Assembly: GCF_001940235.1 (NCBI RefSeq)
Contig: NZ_MJIE01000001.1
Location: 1,736,001-1,800,000 of the forward strand
Length of the DNA stretch: 64,000 nucleotides
Direction of reading: 5' to 3'
Origin: Hornefia porci
Lineage (GTDB): Bacteria > Bacillota > Clostridia > Peptostreptococcales > Anaerovoracaceae
Below, in pieces: positions 54,053 to 64,000 of this stretch. Both the position numbers and the translations under genes were made by a program. Below the pieces are notes generated by a model that was not told the origin of the DNA, ran no database searches, and was given only the letters and a program-made list of their open reading frames with translations. The first letter of the stretch is position 1. Every line of letters starts with the position of its first letter.

Positions 54053-54853
54053 ATGGGATTATCGTTCTGTTCTTTTGCCAGCGGCAGTTCGGGCAACTGT
54101 TATCTGGTGGAAAGTGAGAATACAGTAATATTAATTGATGTAGGGATCACGGGCAAGCGGATTCTGGCCGGGCTTGAGGAAAACGGTCTGGAGGCGGGAG
54201 ACGTGGATGCAATCCTTCTGACGCATGAACACATCGACCACGTGCGGAGTATCCGGATGATCGGCCGCAAGGCAGGTCACGCGGAGGTTTACGCTTCCGA
54301 GGGAACGTTCGCGGGAATTGAGGAGAAGCTTCTGCCCAGGGGGCGCTGGAGTCCCGTTCCCGACGAGGAATTCGCCATCGGAGACATCGCGGTCAGAGCC
54401 TTCAGCCTTTCCCACGATGCAATTGAACCCACGGGATATACACTGCGGAGCGGCGGAAGGCAGGTGACGGTCGTTACGGACACCGGCGTCGTCACGGAAG
54501 AGATTTTCGAACAGATGAAGACTGCAGATCTTCTGGTGCTGGAGGCCAACCACGAGGTGAATATCCTGCGGATGGGATCCTACCCATATCCGCTGCAGCA
54601 GCGGATTCTGGGAGATGAGGGGCACCTCTCCAACGAGACGGCGGGCCGGGTTTTGTGCTCGCTCCTGGATCAGATGCATGGGGAAAGGATCCCCCGGGTC
54701 CTGCTGGCGCATCTTTCTCATGAGAACAACACTCCGCAGCAGGCGTATCTGACGGTGAAAAACATACTGTTCGAGAGGGATTACTTTGTTGACCGGGATG
54801 TGAAGCTGGCTGTGATCCGCCGGGATGAAACAAGTCCCCTGCTGGAGGTATAG
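54053..54853 (+). CDS. walJ: MBL-fold metallohydrolase, WalJ/YycJ type
   Basis: A 266-residue metallo-beta-lactamase-fold protein. The signature SFCSFASGSSGNCYLVESE at the N-terminus and the metal site THEHIDHVRSIRMIG are typical of the YycJ/WalJ group, a putative nuclease linked to the WalRK cell-wall regulon and to mismatch repair in B. subtilis. Further metal ligands appear in FSLSHDA and LAHLSHENN. walR and walK are not in this window; the gene is instead followed after three bases by rlmH, a common neighbour in Firmicutes. Confidence 0.93.
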   Translation: MGLSFCSFASGSSGNCYLVESENTVILIDVGITGKRILAGLEENGLEAGDVDAILLTHEHIDHVRSIRMIGRKAGHAEVYASEGTFAGIEEKLLPRGRWSPVPDEEFAIGDIAVRAFSLSHDAIEPTGYTLRSGGRQVTVVTDTGVVTEEIFEQMKTADLLVLEANHEVNILRMGSYPYPLQQRILGDEGHLSNETAGRVLCSLLDQMHGERIPRVLLAHLSHENNTPQQAYLTVKNILFERDYFVDRDVKLAVIRRDETSPLLEV

Positions 54854-54856
54854 AAA

Positions 54857-55336
54857 ATGAATATAACGGTGATATGCATCGGCAGGCTGAAGGAAAGATA
54901 CTGGCGGGAGGCCGTCGGCGAATACAGCAAGCGGCTGGGAAGCTACTGCGGTCTGCGGATTCTGGAGCTTAAGGAGGCGAGGCTGCCTGCCGGCGCAGGA
55001 TCCGCGGAGGAAGAGGCTGTGAAGACTGCGGAGGGCGAGGAGATCCTCTCCCGGGTGAACAAAGATATGTTCGTCGTGTCTCTGGAGATCCGGGGCAGAC
55101 GGATGAGCTCGGAAGCGCTGGCGGAAAAGCTTCAAAGTCTGGCACTGGAGGGACGCAGCGAAATTGCCTTTGTTATAGGAGGAAGCCTTGGACTGTCTGA
55201 AGCGGTGAGCCGGAGAGCGGACCTGAAGCTGTCCTTCTCTGATATGACCTTTCCGCATCAGATGATGCGCGTGATCCTGCTGGAGCAGATTTACCGATCC
55301 TTCCGGATTATCCGCGGTGAGCCCTATCACAAATGA
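54857..55336 (+). CDS. rlmH: 23S rRNA (pseudouridine1915-N3)-methyltransferase
   Basis: A 159-residue SPOUT methyltransferase that modifies pseudouridine 1915 in the ribosomal decoding region. The N-terminus MNITVICIGRLKERYWREAV, the SAM-binding knot AFVIGGSLGLSEAV and the invariant C-terminus LEQIYRSFRIIRGEPYHK are complete. Its only neighbour upstream is walJ; a long palindrome separates it from the atp operon. Confidence 0.97.
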   Translation: MNITVICIGRLKERYWREAVGEYSKRLGSYCGLRILELKEARLPAGAGSAEEEAVKTAEGEEILSRVNKDMFVVSLEIRGRRMSSEALAEKLQSLALEGRSEIAFVIGGSLGLSEAVSRRADLKLSFSDMTFPHQMMRVILLEQIYRSFRIIRGEPYHK

Positions 55337-55397
55337 AACCGGACCGGCGGAAAGCAGAGAAGGAAAAAAAAATGAAAAATACCTATAGAAAACAATG

Positions 55398-55438
55398 GAA
55401 ATCGATAAAAGATCAATACTTGATTTTTTATCGATTTC
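55398..55438. promoter_or_regulatory. 41-nt palindrome overlapping the atp promoter
   Basis: Arms 55398-55416 and 55420-55438 are reverse complements over 19 bases with one mismatch (a G-U pair in RNA) around a TAC loop. As RNA it would be a long A/U-rich hairpin that could end the rlmH transcript; as DNA it overlaps the -35 hexamer (55420-55425) of the atp promoter and could be an operator. Confidence 0.75.
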
Positions 55439-55448
55439 GGAATATATT
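55420..55448 (+). promoter_or_regulatory. Promoter of the atp operon
   Basis: TTGATT at 55420-55425 and TATATT at 55443-55448, spacer 17 bases. It would give a very short leader of about 10 nt before the atpI-like gene. The -35 is within the right arm of the 41-nt palindrome. Confidence 0.55.
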
Positions 55449-55462
55449 TATGTGATAAAGTT

Positions 55463-55837
55463 ATGAACATGACGCAATTCAGGACAATAGAGAAAAAAGT
55501 ATGCATAACCTGCGTGCTGTTCAGTATGATATGCGCGATCACCTTTTCTTTGGTGAAAGGGATCAGCAGCGCATTCTTCATCGGAATCGCGCTGGGAACC
55601 GTGCTGATGCTGCTGAATTTTCATCTTCTGGGAATTGTGGTCAGCAGATACTTTGACAGATCGGGGATGGGAATTCCCGTTATGTTATATGTGCTTCGGC
55701 TGCTCATTTACGCTGCGGGCGCTGTGTTCTGCTTCCGGGTGGGGATGACCTGCCTGCTGGCGTATGCGCTGGGCGTTCTGGGGCTTGTCGCGGGAGCACT
55801 GTTAAATTTTGGTAAAGGAGGAGGTAAGGATCAATGA
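55463..55837 (+). CDS. atpI: ATP synthase subunit I (AtpI-like)
   Basis: A 124-residue small membrane protein with four hydrophobic segments (about 14-34, 36-52, 72-92 and 95-117). Its position as first gene of the atp operon and its overlap with atpB (ATGA) identify it as the AtpI-type protein, which assists assembly of the c-ring in other bacteria. Sequence conservation in this family is low. No strong ribosome site precedes either of the two possible ATGs (55463 and 55469). Confidence 0.8.
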   Translation: MNMTQFRTIEKKVCITCVLFSMICAITFSLVKGISSAFFIGIALGTVLMLLNFHLLGIVVSRYFDRSGMGIPVMLYVLRLLIYAAGAVFCFRVGMTCLLAYALGVLGLVAGALLNFGKGGGKDQ

Positions 55838-56619
55838 TTCAATTCAGTGAATTGGGTCCAAGGATCATCCTGTATTTCGGAAGCGGCGATAAGGTTTTCC
55901 TGACGGAAAGCACCTGCTTCGAGATCATCCTCGCCGTGATTCTGGCTGTCGTCGGAATCTGGCTGGGAAGCGGTCTGGAGAAGGTGCCCAAAGGGAAGCA
56001 GATCGTTGCGGAAGTCCTGGTCGGCTGGGTATACAATTTCGCTCAGCAGAATCTGGGAAAAGTCCGGGGTGAGAAATTCGCGCCCTATCTGGGATCACTG
56101 ATCGTATGGCTTGTGTTCGCCAACAGTCTCGGACTTATCGGACTTAGGCCGATTACGGCGGATCTCAATGTGACGGCGGCGCTGGCAGTGATGTCATTCG
56201 TCCTGATCCAGGGATTTGCGATTAAGGAACTGGGCGTCAGGGGAAGAATCGACGAGCTGGGGGATCCCTACTATGCGATTCTGCCGATGAATGTGATCAG
56301 CGAACTGATTCTGCCGGTTACACTGGCTCTTCGACTGTTCGGAAACATCTTCGGCGGTATGGTGGTCGTCGATCTGTGGATGCACCTGATGGAATTCCTG
56401 AGCTACAAATTCTGTGCGGTTCCGATTCTGCGGTGCGTCACGGTTATTCCGCTGAATCTGTTCTTTGATATGTTTGAGCCTGTAATTCAGGCATACATAT
56501 TCACCATTCTGACTGCGGTCAATCTGGAGGAAGGTATGTCCGGCATGCGGGAGGACACAGCAGAGAAGAGACGACTGAAGAGAGAGAAGAAGAAACAGAA
56601 GCTTATCAGAGAAGCCTGA
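55834..56619 (+). CDS. atpB: ATP synthase F0 subunit a
   Basis: The 261-residue stator channel subunit. The essential Arg lies in VTLALRLFGNIFGGMVV, and the final helices read FEPVIQAYIFTILTAVNL. About five to six membrane helices are visible. GAGGAGG precedes the start, and the ATG overlaps atpI. The C-terminus carries a long, highly charged tail (EKRRLKREKKKQKLIREA) of about 25 residues, longer than usual. Confidence 0.96.
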   Translation: MIQFSELGPRIILYFGSGDKVFLTESTCFEIILAVILAVVGIWLGSGLEKVPKGKQIVAEVLVGWVYNFAQQNLGKVRGEKFAPYLGSLIVWLVFANSLGLIGLRPITADLNVTAALAVMSFVLIQGFAIKELGVRGRIDELGDPYYAILPMNVISELILPVTLALRLFGNIFGGMVVVDLWMHLMEFLSYKFCAVPILRCVTVIPLNLFFDMFEPVIQAYIFTILTAVNLEEGMSGMREDTAEKRRLKREKKKQKLIREA

Positions 56620-56670
56620 TGAAAAGGACTCAGGCAGACAAAACAACAGTATTTTAGGGAGGTAAAGAAA

Positions 56671-56892
56671 ATGGGACTTATTGCAATCGGAGCAGGACTT
56701 GCTATGGGACTGGCGGCACTCGGCGTAGGCATCGGCCAGGGAATTCTGGCGAACGGAGCGATGCACGGAATGTCCAGGCAGCCGGAGATCGCCGGTAAAA
56801 TCACCGGAAACATGATTCTGGCTATGGCGATCATGGAGACCGCGCTTGTTCTGTCCTTCGTTATCGCGATCATGCTTTACAGTAAGCTTTAA
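56671..56892 (+). CDS. atpE: ATP synthase F0 subunit c
   Basis: A 73-residue double-helix hairpin protein forming the rotor ring. The first helix GLAALGVGIGQGILANGA keeps the Gln of Na+-type rings; the loop is RQPE; the second helix holds the ion-binding Glu in LAMAIMETALVLSF. Na+-specific rings usually have Glu-Ser-Thr; here it is Glu-Thr-Ala, so the ion (Na+ or H+) cannot be settled by eye. Strong GGGAGG ribosome site. Confidence 0.97.
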   Translation: MGLIAIGAGLAMGLAALGVGIGQGILANGAMHGMSRQPEIAGKITGNMILAMAIMETALVLSFVIAIMLYSKL

Positions 56893-56928
56893 TCAGGGGG
56901 AGAAATACAGAGAAAGGGGGAATAAAAC

Positions 56929-57438
56929 ATGCACGGGTATCAGGCGTTGTTTAATCTGAACTGGAACTTTCTGTTCTCGATCATAACGTTTATTGTTTTA
57001 TTCTTGATCTTGAAGCATTTCTTCTTTGAAAAGGTCCATGACTTTATGATGAAGCGTCAGCAGGAGGTGGAGGATTCCCTGAATAACGCGGCGGAAACCA
57101 GCCGCATTGCCGACGCGAAGCTCGCCGACTACGAGGAGCGTATCGCCGGCGTGGAAACAGAGAGTCGCGCGATTATCAAGAAAGCCAGAGACGAAGCGAA
57201 GATCCAGGCGGACAGCATCATCGACGCCGCCAATGAGAAGGCCAAGGCCGCGATTACACGTTCCCAGGAGGAGATCCGGCGGGAGAAATTCAACGCCCGC
57301 AAGGAGCTTAAGGAAGAGGTGGGATCGCTGGCTGTTCTCGCCGCGGAGAAAATCATGGAACGGGAAATCGATGCGGACAGGCAGAAGGATATCGTTGACC
57401 GGATCATCGAGGAAGCTGAGGAGAAGACATGGAAATAG
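56929..57438 (+). CDS. atpF: ATP synthase F0 subunit b
   Basis: The 169-residue peripheral stalk protein: one N-terminal membrane helix (LNWNFLFSIITFIVLFLILKHF) and a long, charged coiled coil (about 30-160) ending EEAEEKTWK. It overlaps atpH by ten bases, typical for this operon. Length and layout are normal for Firmicutes. Confidence 0.96.
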   Translation: MHGYQALFNLNWNFLFSIITFIVLFLILKHFFFEKVHDFMMKRQQEVEDSLNNAAETSRIADAKLADYEERIAGVETESRAIIKKARDEAKIQADSIIDAANEKAKAAITRSQEEIRREKFNARKELKEEVGSLAVLAAEKIMEREIDADRQKDIVDRIIEEAEEKTWK

Positions 57439-57965
57439 AAGTCGCAATGGTCTACGCCGAAGCGCTTTACGGTGCGGCGAAGGATCTCGGAGAGGTAGAA
57501 GAGATCCGGGACGAGATCACGCAGATCGACCAGATCCTCCGGAAAAGCAGAGACTTCTCGGAGCTTTTTCTGAATCCGGCAATTTCGGCTGCCGAAAAGA
57601 AGAACATACTGAAGAATGTGTTCGAAGGCCGCGTGCAGAAAGAGGTCCTGAATTTTATGTACATTCTGGTGGACAAAGGCAGGACGACAGGCTTCCATGA
57701 GATGGTCCGCCAGTACTGCAGACTGATGGACGATGCGGAAGGAATCAGTGAAGGCGTAATCTATTCCGCTTATCCTGTGACGGATGAGCAGCTTCAGAAA
57801 TTTGAAGCGGAGACCAGCCGGTTGTTCCGCAGAAAGGTCCGTCTGCAAAACAGGGTGGACAAAAGTCTTCTGGGAGGCGTCCGGCTGTTTGTCGACGGGA
57901 AAATGATCGACGCGTCCGCGCAGCATAAGCTGGAACAGATGGCAAATAAGATCAGAGTATACTAA
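57429..57965 (+). CDS. atpH: ATP synthase F1 subunit delta
   Basis: The 178-residue stalk subunit (OSCP family) joining the b dimer to the top of F1. VAMVYAEALYGAAKDLG, FSELFLNPAISAAEKKNILKN and the C-terminal DKSLLGGVRLFVDGKMIDAS are recognisable. It overlaps atpF by ten bases and is followed by atpA after 12 bases. Confidence 0.96.
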   Translation: MEIEVAMVYAEALYGAAKDLGEVEEIRDEITQIDQILRKSRDFSELFLNPAISAAEKKNILKNVFEGRVQKEVLNFMYILVDKGRTTGFHEMVRQYCRLMDDAEGISEGVIYSAYPVTDEQLQKFEAETSRLFRRKVRLQNRVDKSLLGGVRLFVDGKMIDASAQHKLEQMANKIRVY

Positions 57966-57977
57966 GGAGAATTTTCA

Positions 57978-59484
57978 ATGAATTTAAAACCGGATGAAAT
58001 AAGCGGTTTGATCAAAGACCAGATCAAGAATTACAGAAATGAAATGGAAATCTCCGATTTCGGCACTGTCATGCAGGTGGGCGACGGAATCGCCCGGGTC
58101 TACGGACTCAGCCACTGCATGTCCGGAGAGCTGCTGGAATTTCCGAATAATGTTTACGGAATGGCACTGAACCTGGAGGAGGACAACGTGGGCGTCGTCA
58201 TCCTGGGTCCATACAGGGAAATCGGAGAAGGAGATATTGTAAAGCCGACCGGCCGGGTCGTTGAGGTTCCGGTGGGTGAGAATATGATTGGAAGAGTCGT
58301 GGATCCGCTGGGTCATCCCATTGACGGAAAGGGAGCCATTGAAACAGGCGAGACACGGCCCATCGAGTACCCCGCGCCGGGGGTGCTGCGCAGGCAGCCG
58401 GTCAAGGAGCCGCTGCAGACCGGAATCAAGGCGATCGACTCCATGATTCCTATCGGAAAGGGTCAGCGTGAGCTGATCATCGGCGACCGCCAGACCGGGA
58501 AAACGGCGCTTGCGGTAGACACGATTCTGAACCAGAAGGGGAAGGACGTTATCTGCGTTTACGTCGCGATCGGACAGAAGCAGTCCACCGTGGCGCAGCT
58601 GGTCAGCACACTGGAGCAGAAGGAAGCCATGAACTACACCATCGTGGTATCGGCGACCGCCAGCGCTGTCGCGCCGATGCAGTACATCGCGCCTTATGCC
58701 GGGTGTGCGATGGCGGAGTACTTTATGTATCAGGGAAAACATGTGCTGATTATCTACGACGATCTGTCCAAGCATGCGGTGGCGTACCGCGCCATGTCGC
58801 TGCTTCTGCGCAGACCGCCCGGGAGAGAGGCGTTCCCCGGAGATGTATTCTACCTTCATTCCAGACTTCTGGAGAGGGCCGCGAAGCTGTCGGAGGAGCT
58901 GGGAGGCGGATCGATTACGGCGCTGCCCATCATCGAGACTCAGGCGAACGACATTTCCGCATACATTCCGACGAATGTCATTTCCATCACCGACGGACAG
59001 ATATTTCTGGAGACGGAACTGTTCTTCGCGGGACAGCGGCCGGCGATTAACGCCGGAATTTCCGTATCCCGTGTCGGCGGAAGCGCACAGATCAAGGCGA
59101 TGAAGAGAGTTTCCAGCAAAATCAAGCTGATGCTGGCGCAGTACAGAGAGCTGCAGAACTTCTCACAGTTCGGCTCCGATATTGATGCGGATACAAAGAA
59201 GAGACTGGATCACGGACGTATTCTGATGGAGATCCTCAAGCAGGGACAGTACGGTCCGCTGGACGTCGCCGACCAGGTGATGATCATCTACGCCGCCTCC
59301 AACGGCATGCTGGATGATATCCCGGTAACCTCCGTCAAGGAGTTTGAACGGCAGTTCTACGTCTATATGGACGACCACTATCCGGAGGTCAAGAGAGAGA
59401 TCCATACGACCGGCGACTTCTCTGAGGAATCGGAGAAGCTGATGCGGAAGGGAATTGAGGAATTCAAGAAAGTAGGGTTTATCA

Positions 59485-59492
<8 letters not shown>
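57978..59492 (+). CDS. atpA: ATP synthase F1 subunit alpha
   Basis: The 504-residue non-catalytic nucleotide-binding subunit. The P-loop [10 protein letters not shown], the signature [17 protein letters not shown] (including the arginine finger) and [22 protein letters not shown] are present. It starts 12 bases after atpH and overlaps atpG by eight bases. Full length; no anomalies seen. Confidence 0.98.
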
Positions 59493-62024
<2,532 letters not shown>

Positions 62025-62028
<4 letters not shown>

Positions 62029-63548
62029 AACGAACCTATATTGCGATTGATCTGAAATCGTTTTACGCCTCGGTGGAATGCCGGGAGCGCGGGCTTGATC
62101 CGCTGACCACGAATCTTGTGGTGGCGGACGCCGCCCGAACAGAGAAAACAATCTGCCTTGCCGTATCCCCCTCTCTGAAATCCATGGGAGTGCCGGGACG
62201 GGCAAGGCTGTTTGAGGTAATTTCCGTCATGAGGCAGGTCAACGCCCGCCGCCGTGCGGCGGCAGGCACCGGCCTGAAGGGGGAGTCTTCGGATATCGAA
62301 GAACTTGCTGCTGATCCTGCGCTGAAGGCGGGCTGGATTACGGCGGTTCCCCGCATGGCGCTGTACATGGAGTACAGCAGCCGCATTTATGATATCTATC
62401 TGAATTACGTTGCGGCGGAGGACATTCATGTCTATTCCATTGACGAGGTCCTCATGGACGTAACGGATTATCTTCCGCTCTACGGAATGACGCCGCATCA
62501 GCTCGCCCGGGCGATTATTGATGAGGTTCTCGCGCAGACCGGTATTACCGCGACAGTGGGAATCGGTCCGAATCTTTTTTTGTGCAAGATCGCCATGGAT
62601 CTCGAGGCCAAGCACTGCCCGCCGGATGAAGACGGCGTGCGGATTGCAGAGCTGGATGAGATGAGCTACCGAAGAAGCCTGTGGGAGCATCAGCCCCTGA
62701 CGGACTTCTGGCGGGTCGGTCCCGGCTACGCCCGCAAGCTGGCGTCTGTGGGGATTTATACCATGGGGGATGTGGCCCGCTGCTCTCTGGGCGCGCCCGG
62801 CGAGTTCTACAACGAGGATCTGCTGTACCGCCTGTTCGGCGTCAACGCGGAGCTTCTCATCGATCACGCGTGGGGATGGGAGCCCTGCACCATTGCGGAT
62901 ATCAAGGCGTACCGGCCGCGAACGGAGAGTGTCGGCGCCGGTCAGGTTCTGCAGTCTGCCTATGAGGGGGAAAAGGCGAGGCTTGTGGCCTGGGAGATGG
63001 CGGATCAGCTGGCGCTGGATCTGGTGTCCAGAGGCCTCACCACAGATCAGATCGTGCTCAATGTCGGCTACGATATTGAGAATCTCCAGAATCCGGTGCT
63101 TCGTGCGGCGTATAAGGGGCCGGTGACGACGGATCACTACGGGCGGCAGGTTCCGAAGGCGGCGCACGGAACCATCAGTCTCGGGGATGTGACCTCCTCC
63201 ACAAAGGATATTCTGGAGGCGTCGATGACGCTTTACGACCGCATCGTGGATCCGCGGCTGCTGGTGCGGCGGATCACAATCACGGCGGGTCATGTGGCGC
63301 CGGAACCGGAGCAAACAGAGCCGCCGGCGCCGGAACCGGAGCAGCTGGACATGTTCACGGATTACGCCGCCAGAGAAGAGGAAGCGCGGCGGAGACAGGC
63401 GGAACGCAGCCGTGAGAAGAAGGTTCAGAAGACGATTCTGGAGATTAAGGGGAAATTCGGGAAAAACGCGATTCTCAAGGGTGCGAACCTGGAGGAGGGC
63501 GCTACGGCGCAGAGCCGGAACAAACAGATCGGAGGGCACAAGGCGTGA
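62025..63548 (+). CDS. Y-family DNA polymerase (UmuC/DinB-like)
   Basis: A 507-residue translesion polymerase. The palm shows AIDLKSFYASVECRERGLDP with the first catalytic Asp, and VYSIDEVLMDVTDYL with the Asp-Glu pair; TVGIGPNLFLCKIAMD, and a helix-hairpin-helix-like LTDFWRVGPGYARKLASVGIYTMGD follow. The C-terminal region has a probable beta-clamp motif EQLDMF at about residue 443. A charged tail of about 60 residues ends the protein. It is the long form found in Firmicutes and their phages, next to yolD-like genes. It starts with TTG at 62025, overlapping atpC, with GGAGG about ten bases upstream. Co-transcription with the atp operon is thus possible. Confidence 0.92.
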
Positions 63549-63790
63549 GCAGATACGACGACATTATCAGTCTTCCTCATCATGTGTCGAGCCGTCATCC
63601 ACATATGTCCATGAAAGAGCGGGCGGCGCAGTTTTCACCTTTTGCGGCGCTGACGGGCTACGGGGATGCAGTGAGGGAAACGGCGAAGCAGCATATTCGG
63701 GAGACTGAAGAGAAGAACAGTAACAGTACGCTGATGGATGACGAATATGAGATTCATCTGGAGGATATGAAAGAATTATGGAACGACTGA
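63545..63790 (+). CDS. YolD-like family protein
   Basis: An 81-residue protein with the YolD-type pattern RAAQFSPFAALTGYGDAV near residue 26-45 and an acidic C-terminus. YolD-like genes commonly accompany Y-family polymerase (UvrX/UmuC) genes in Firmicutes and SPbeta-type phages and are proposed to act like UmuD. The start is GTG at 63545, overlapping the polymerase gene by four bases, so the two are very likely co-translated. Confidence 0.87.
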   Translation: MSRYDDIISLPHHVSSRHPHMSMKERAAQFSPFAALTGYGDAVRETAKQHIRETEEKNSNSTLMDDEYEIHLEDMKELWND

Positions 63791-64000
63791 GCATGAAGGA
63801 TAAGCTGGGATACGGGTCGGCCTCGCTGGCGGACTCGCTCTCGTATAATTTCATTGCGACATATTTCATGTTCTTTCTGACGACCGCGGTGGGTATCCGG
63901 CCGGCGACGGCGGGAATGATCACGGTGATCGGAGCGGTCTGGAACGGTTTTATCAATCCGGTAATCGGGTATTTCGCCGATCATATCCGGACCTCACGGG
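63778..64000 (+). CDS. MFS/GPH-type cation symporter (partial, runs off the window)
   Basis: The N-terminal 74 residues of a membrane transporter starting MERLSMKDKLGYGSASLADSL and continuing through two hydrophobic stretches (YNFIATYFMFFLTTAVGI, GMITVIGAVWNGFINPVIGYF) to ADHIRTSR. This matches the glycoside-pentoside-hexuronide:cation symporter (MelB-like) family. The ATG at 63778 overlaps yolD by 13 bases; an alternative ATG is at 63793. The gene continues beyond 64000. Confidence 0.85.
   Translation, partial: MERLSMKDKLGYGSASLADSLSYNFIATYFMFFLTTAVGIRPATAGMITVIGAVWNGFINPVIGYFADHIRTSR

Overview
This window looks like the replication-origin region of an anaerobic member of the Firmicutes, class Clostridia. 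The gene order rnpA-rpmH / dnaA-dnaN-recF-gyrB-gyrA on one side and yidD-yidC-jag-mnmE-mnmG-rsmG-parA-parB on the other is the classical low-GC Gram-positive oriC order. A flavin-reductase/rubredoxin fusion, a flavodoxin/ferredoxin fusion, a hemerythrin-type DUF438 sensor and several thiol proteins point to a strict anaerobe with NO/O2 stress functions. Base composition is moderate. A family-level guess (Anaerovoracaceae / Eubacteriales Family XIII) is inference only. Most genes left of about 39 kb lie on the minus strand and most right of it on the plus strand, as expected for leading-strand genes diverging from an origin.

Layout. 0.2-1.3 kb: rpsF-ssb-rpsR operon with promoter, leader hairpin and terminator. 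1.4-18 kb: an accessory arm holding an AAA+/DUF4143 ATPase with twin palindromic operators, a PadR/DUF2812 pair, a nucleotidyltransferase, a secreted lysine-rich protein, a high-molecular-weight rubredoxin, a ybjQ-PAP2-pucR operon, an M20D amidohydrolase-plsC-trxA operon, an enolase / Crp-Fnr / DUF438 cluster, and a decayed hicA::hicB fusion. 18-31 kb: sanA-like, aroB-ridA, a GNAT, a flavodoxin/ferredoxin, an LTA-synthase-type enzyme, rsmA-rnmV, a DivIC-like gene, dnaD, dnaB, rplI and gdpP. 31-39 kb: parAB with two parS sites, rsmG, mnmG, mnmE, jag, yidC, yidD, rnpA and rpmH. 39-49 kb: an inserted PTS EIIC gene, then oriC with dnaA, dnaN, recF, gyrB and gyrA. 49-55 kb: an rsbW-like/sigma-factor pair, DUF47-PiT phosphate module, glutaredoxin, a membrane protein, rnhA, walJ and rlmH. 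55-62 kb: a complete F-type ATP synthase operon. 62-64 kb: a Y-family polymerase, a YolD-like protein and the start of an MFS/GPH symporter, all overlapping the end of the atp operon.

No rRNA, tRNA, CRISPR array, insertion sequence or prophage was seen. The most interesting structures are: (i) two copies of a 14-bp palindrome, one embedded in a 38-bp near-perfect palindrome, bracketing a consensus promoter of the ATPase; (ii) a 41-nt palindrome (19-bp arms, 3-nt loop) overlapping the -35 of the atp promoter; (iii) rnpA starting inside rpmH; (iv) a bipartite oriC with abutting DnaA boxes and a DnaA-trio-like tract; (v) an ATP synthase epsilon subunit lacking its C-terminal helices, followed without a gap by a mutagenic polymerase gene; (vi) a GdpP without membrane helices; and (vii) a HicA-HicB deletion fusion still carrying a consensus promoter. 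I did not find a clearly new multi-gene defence or biosynthetic system; the ATPase locus and the eno/Crp/DUF438 cluster are the best candidates for follow-up.
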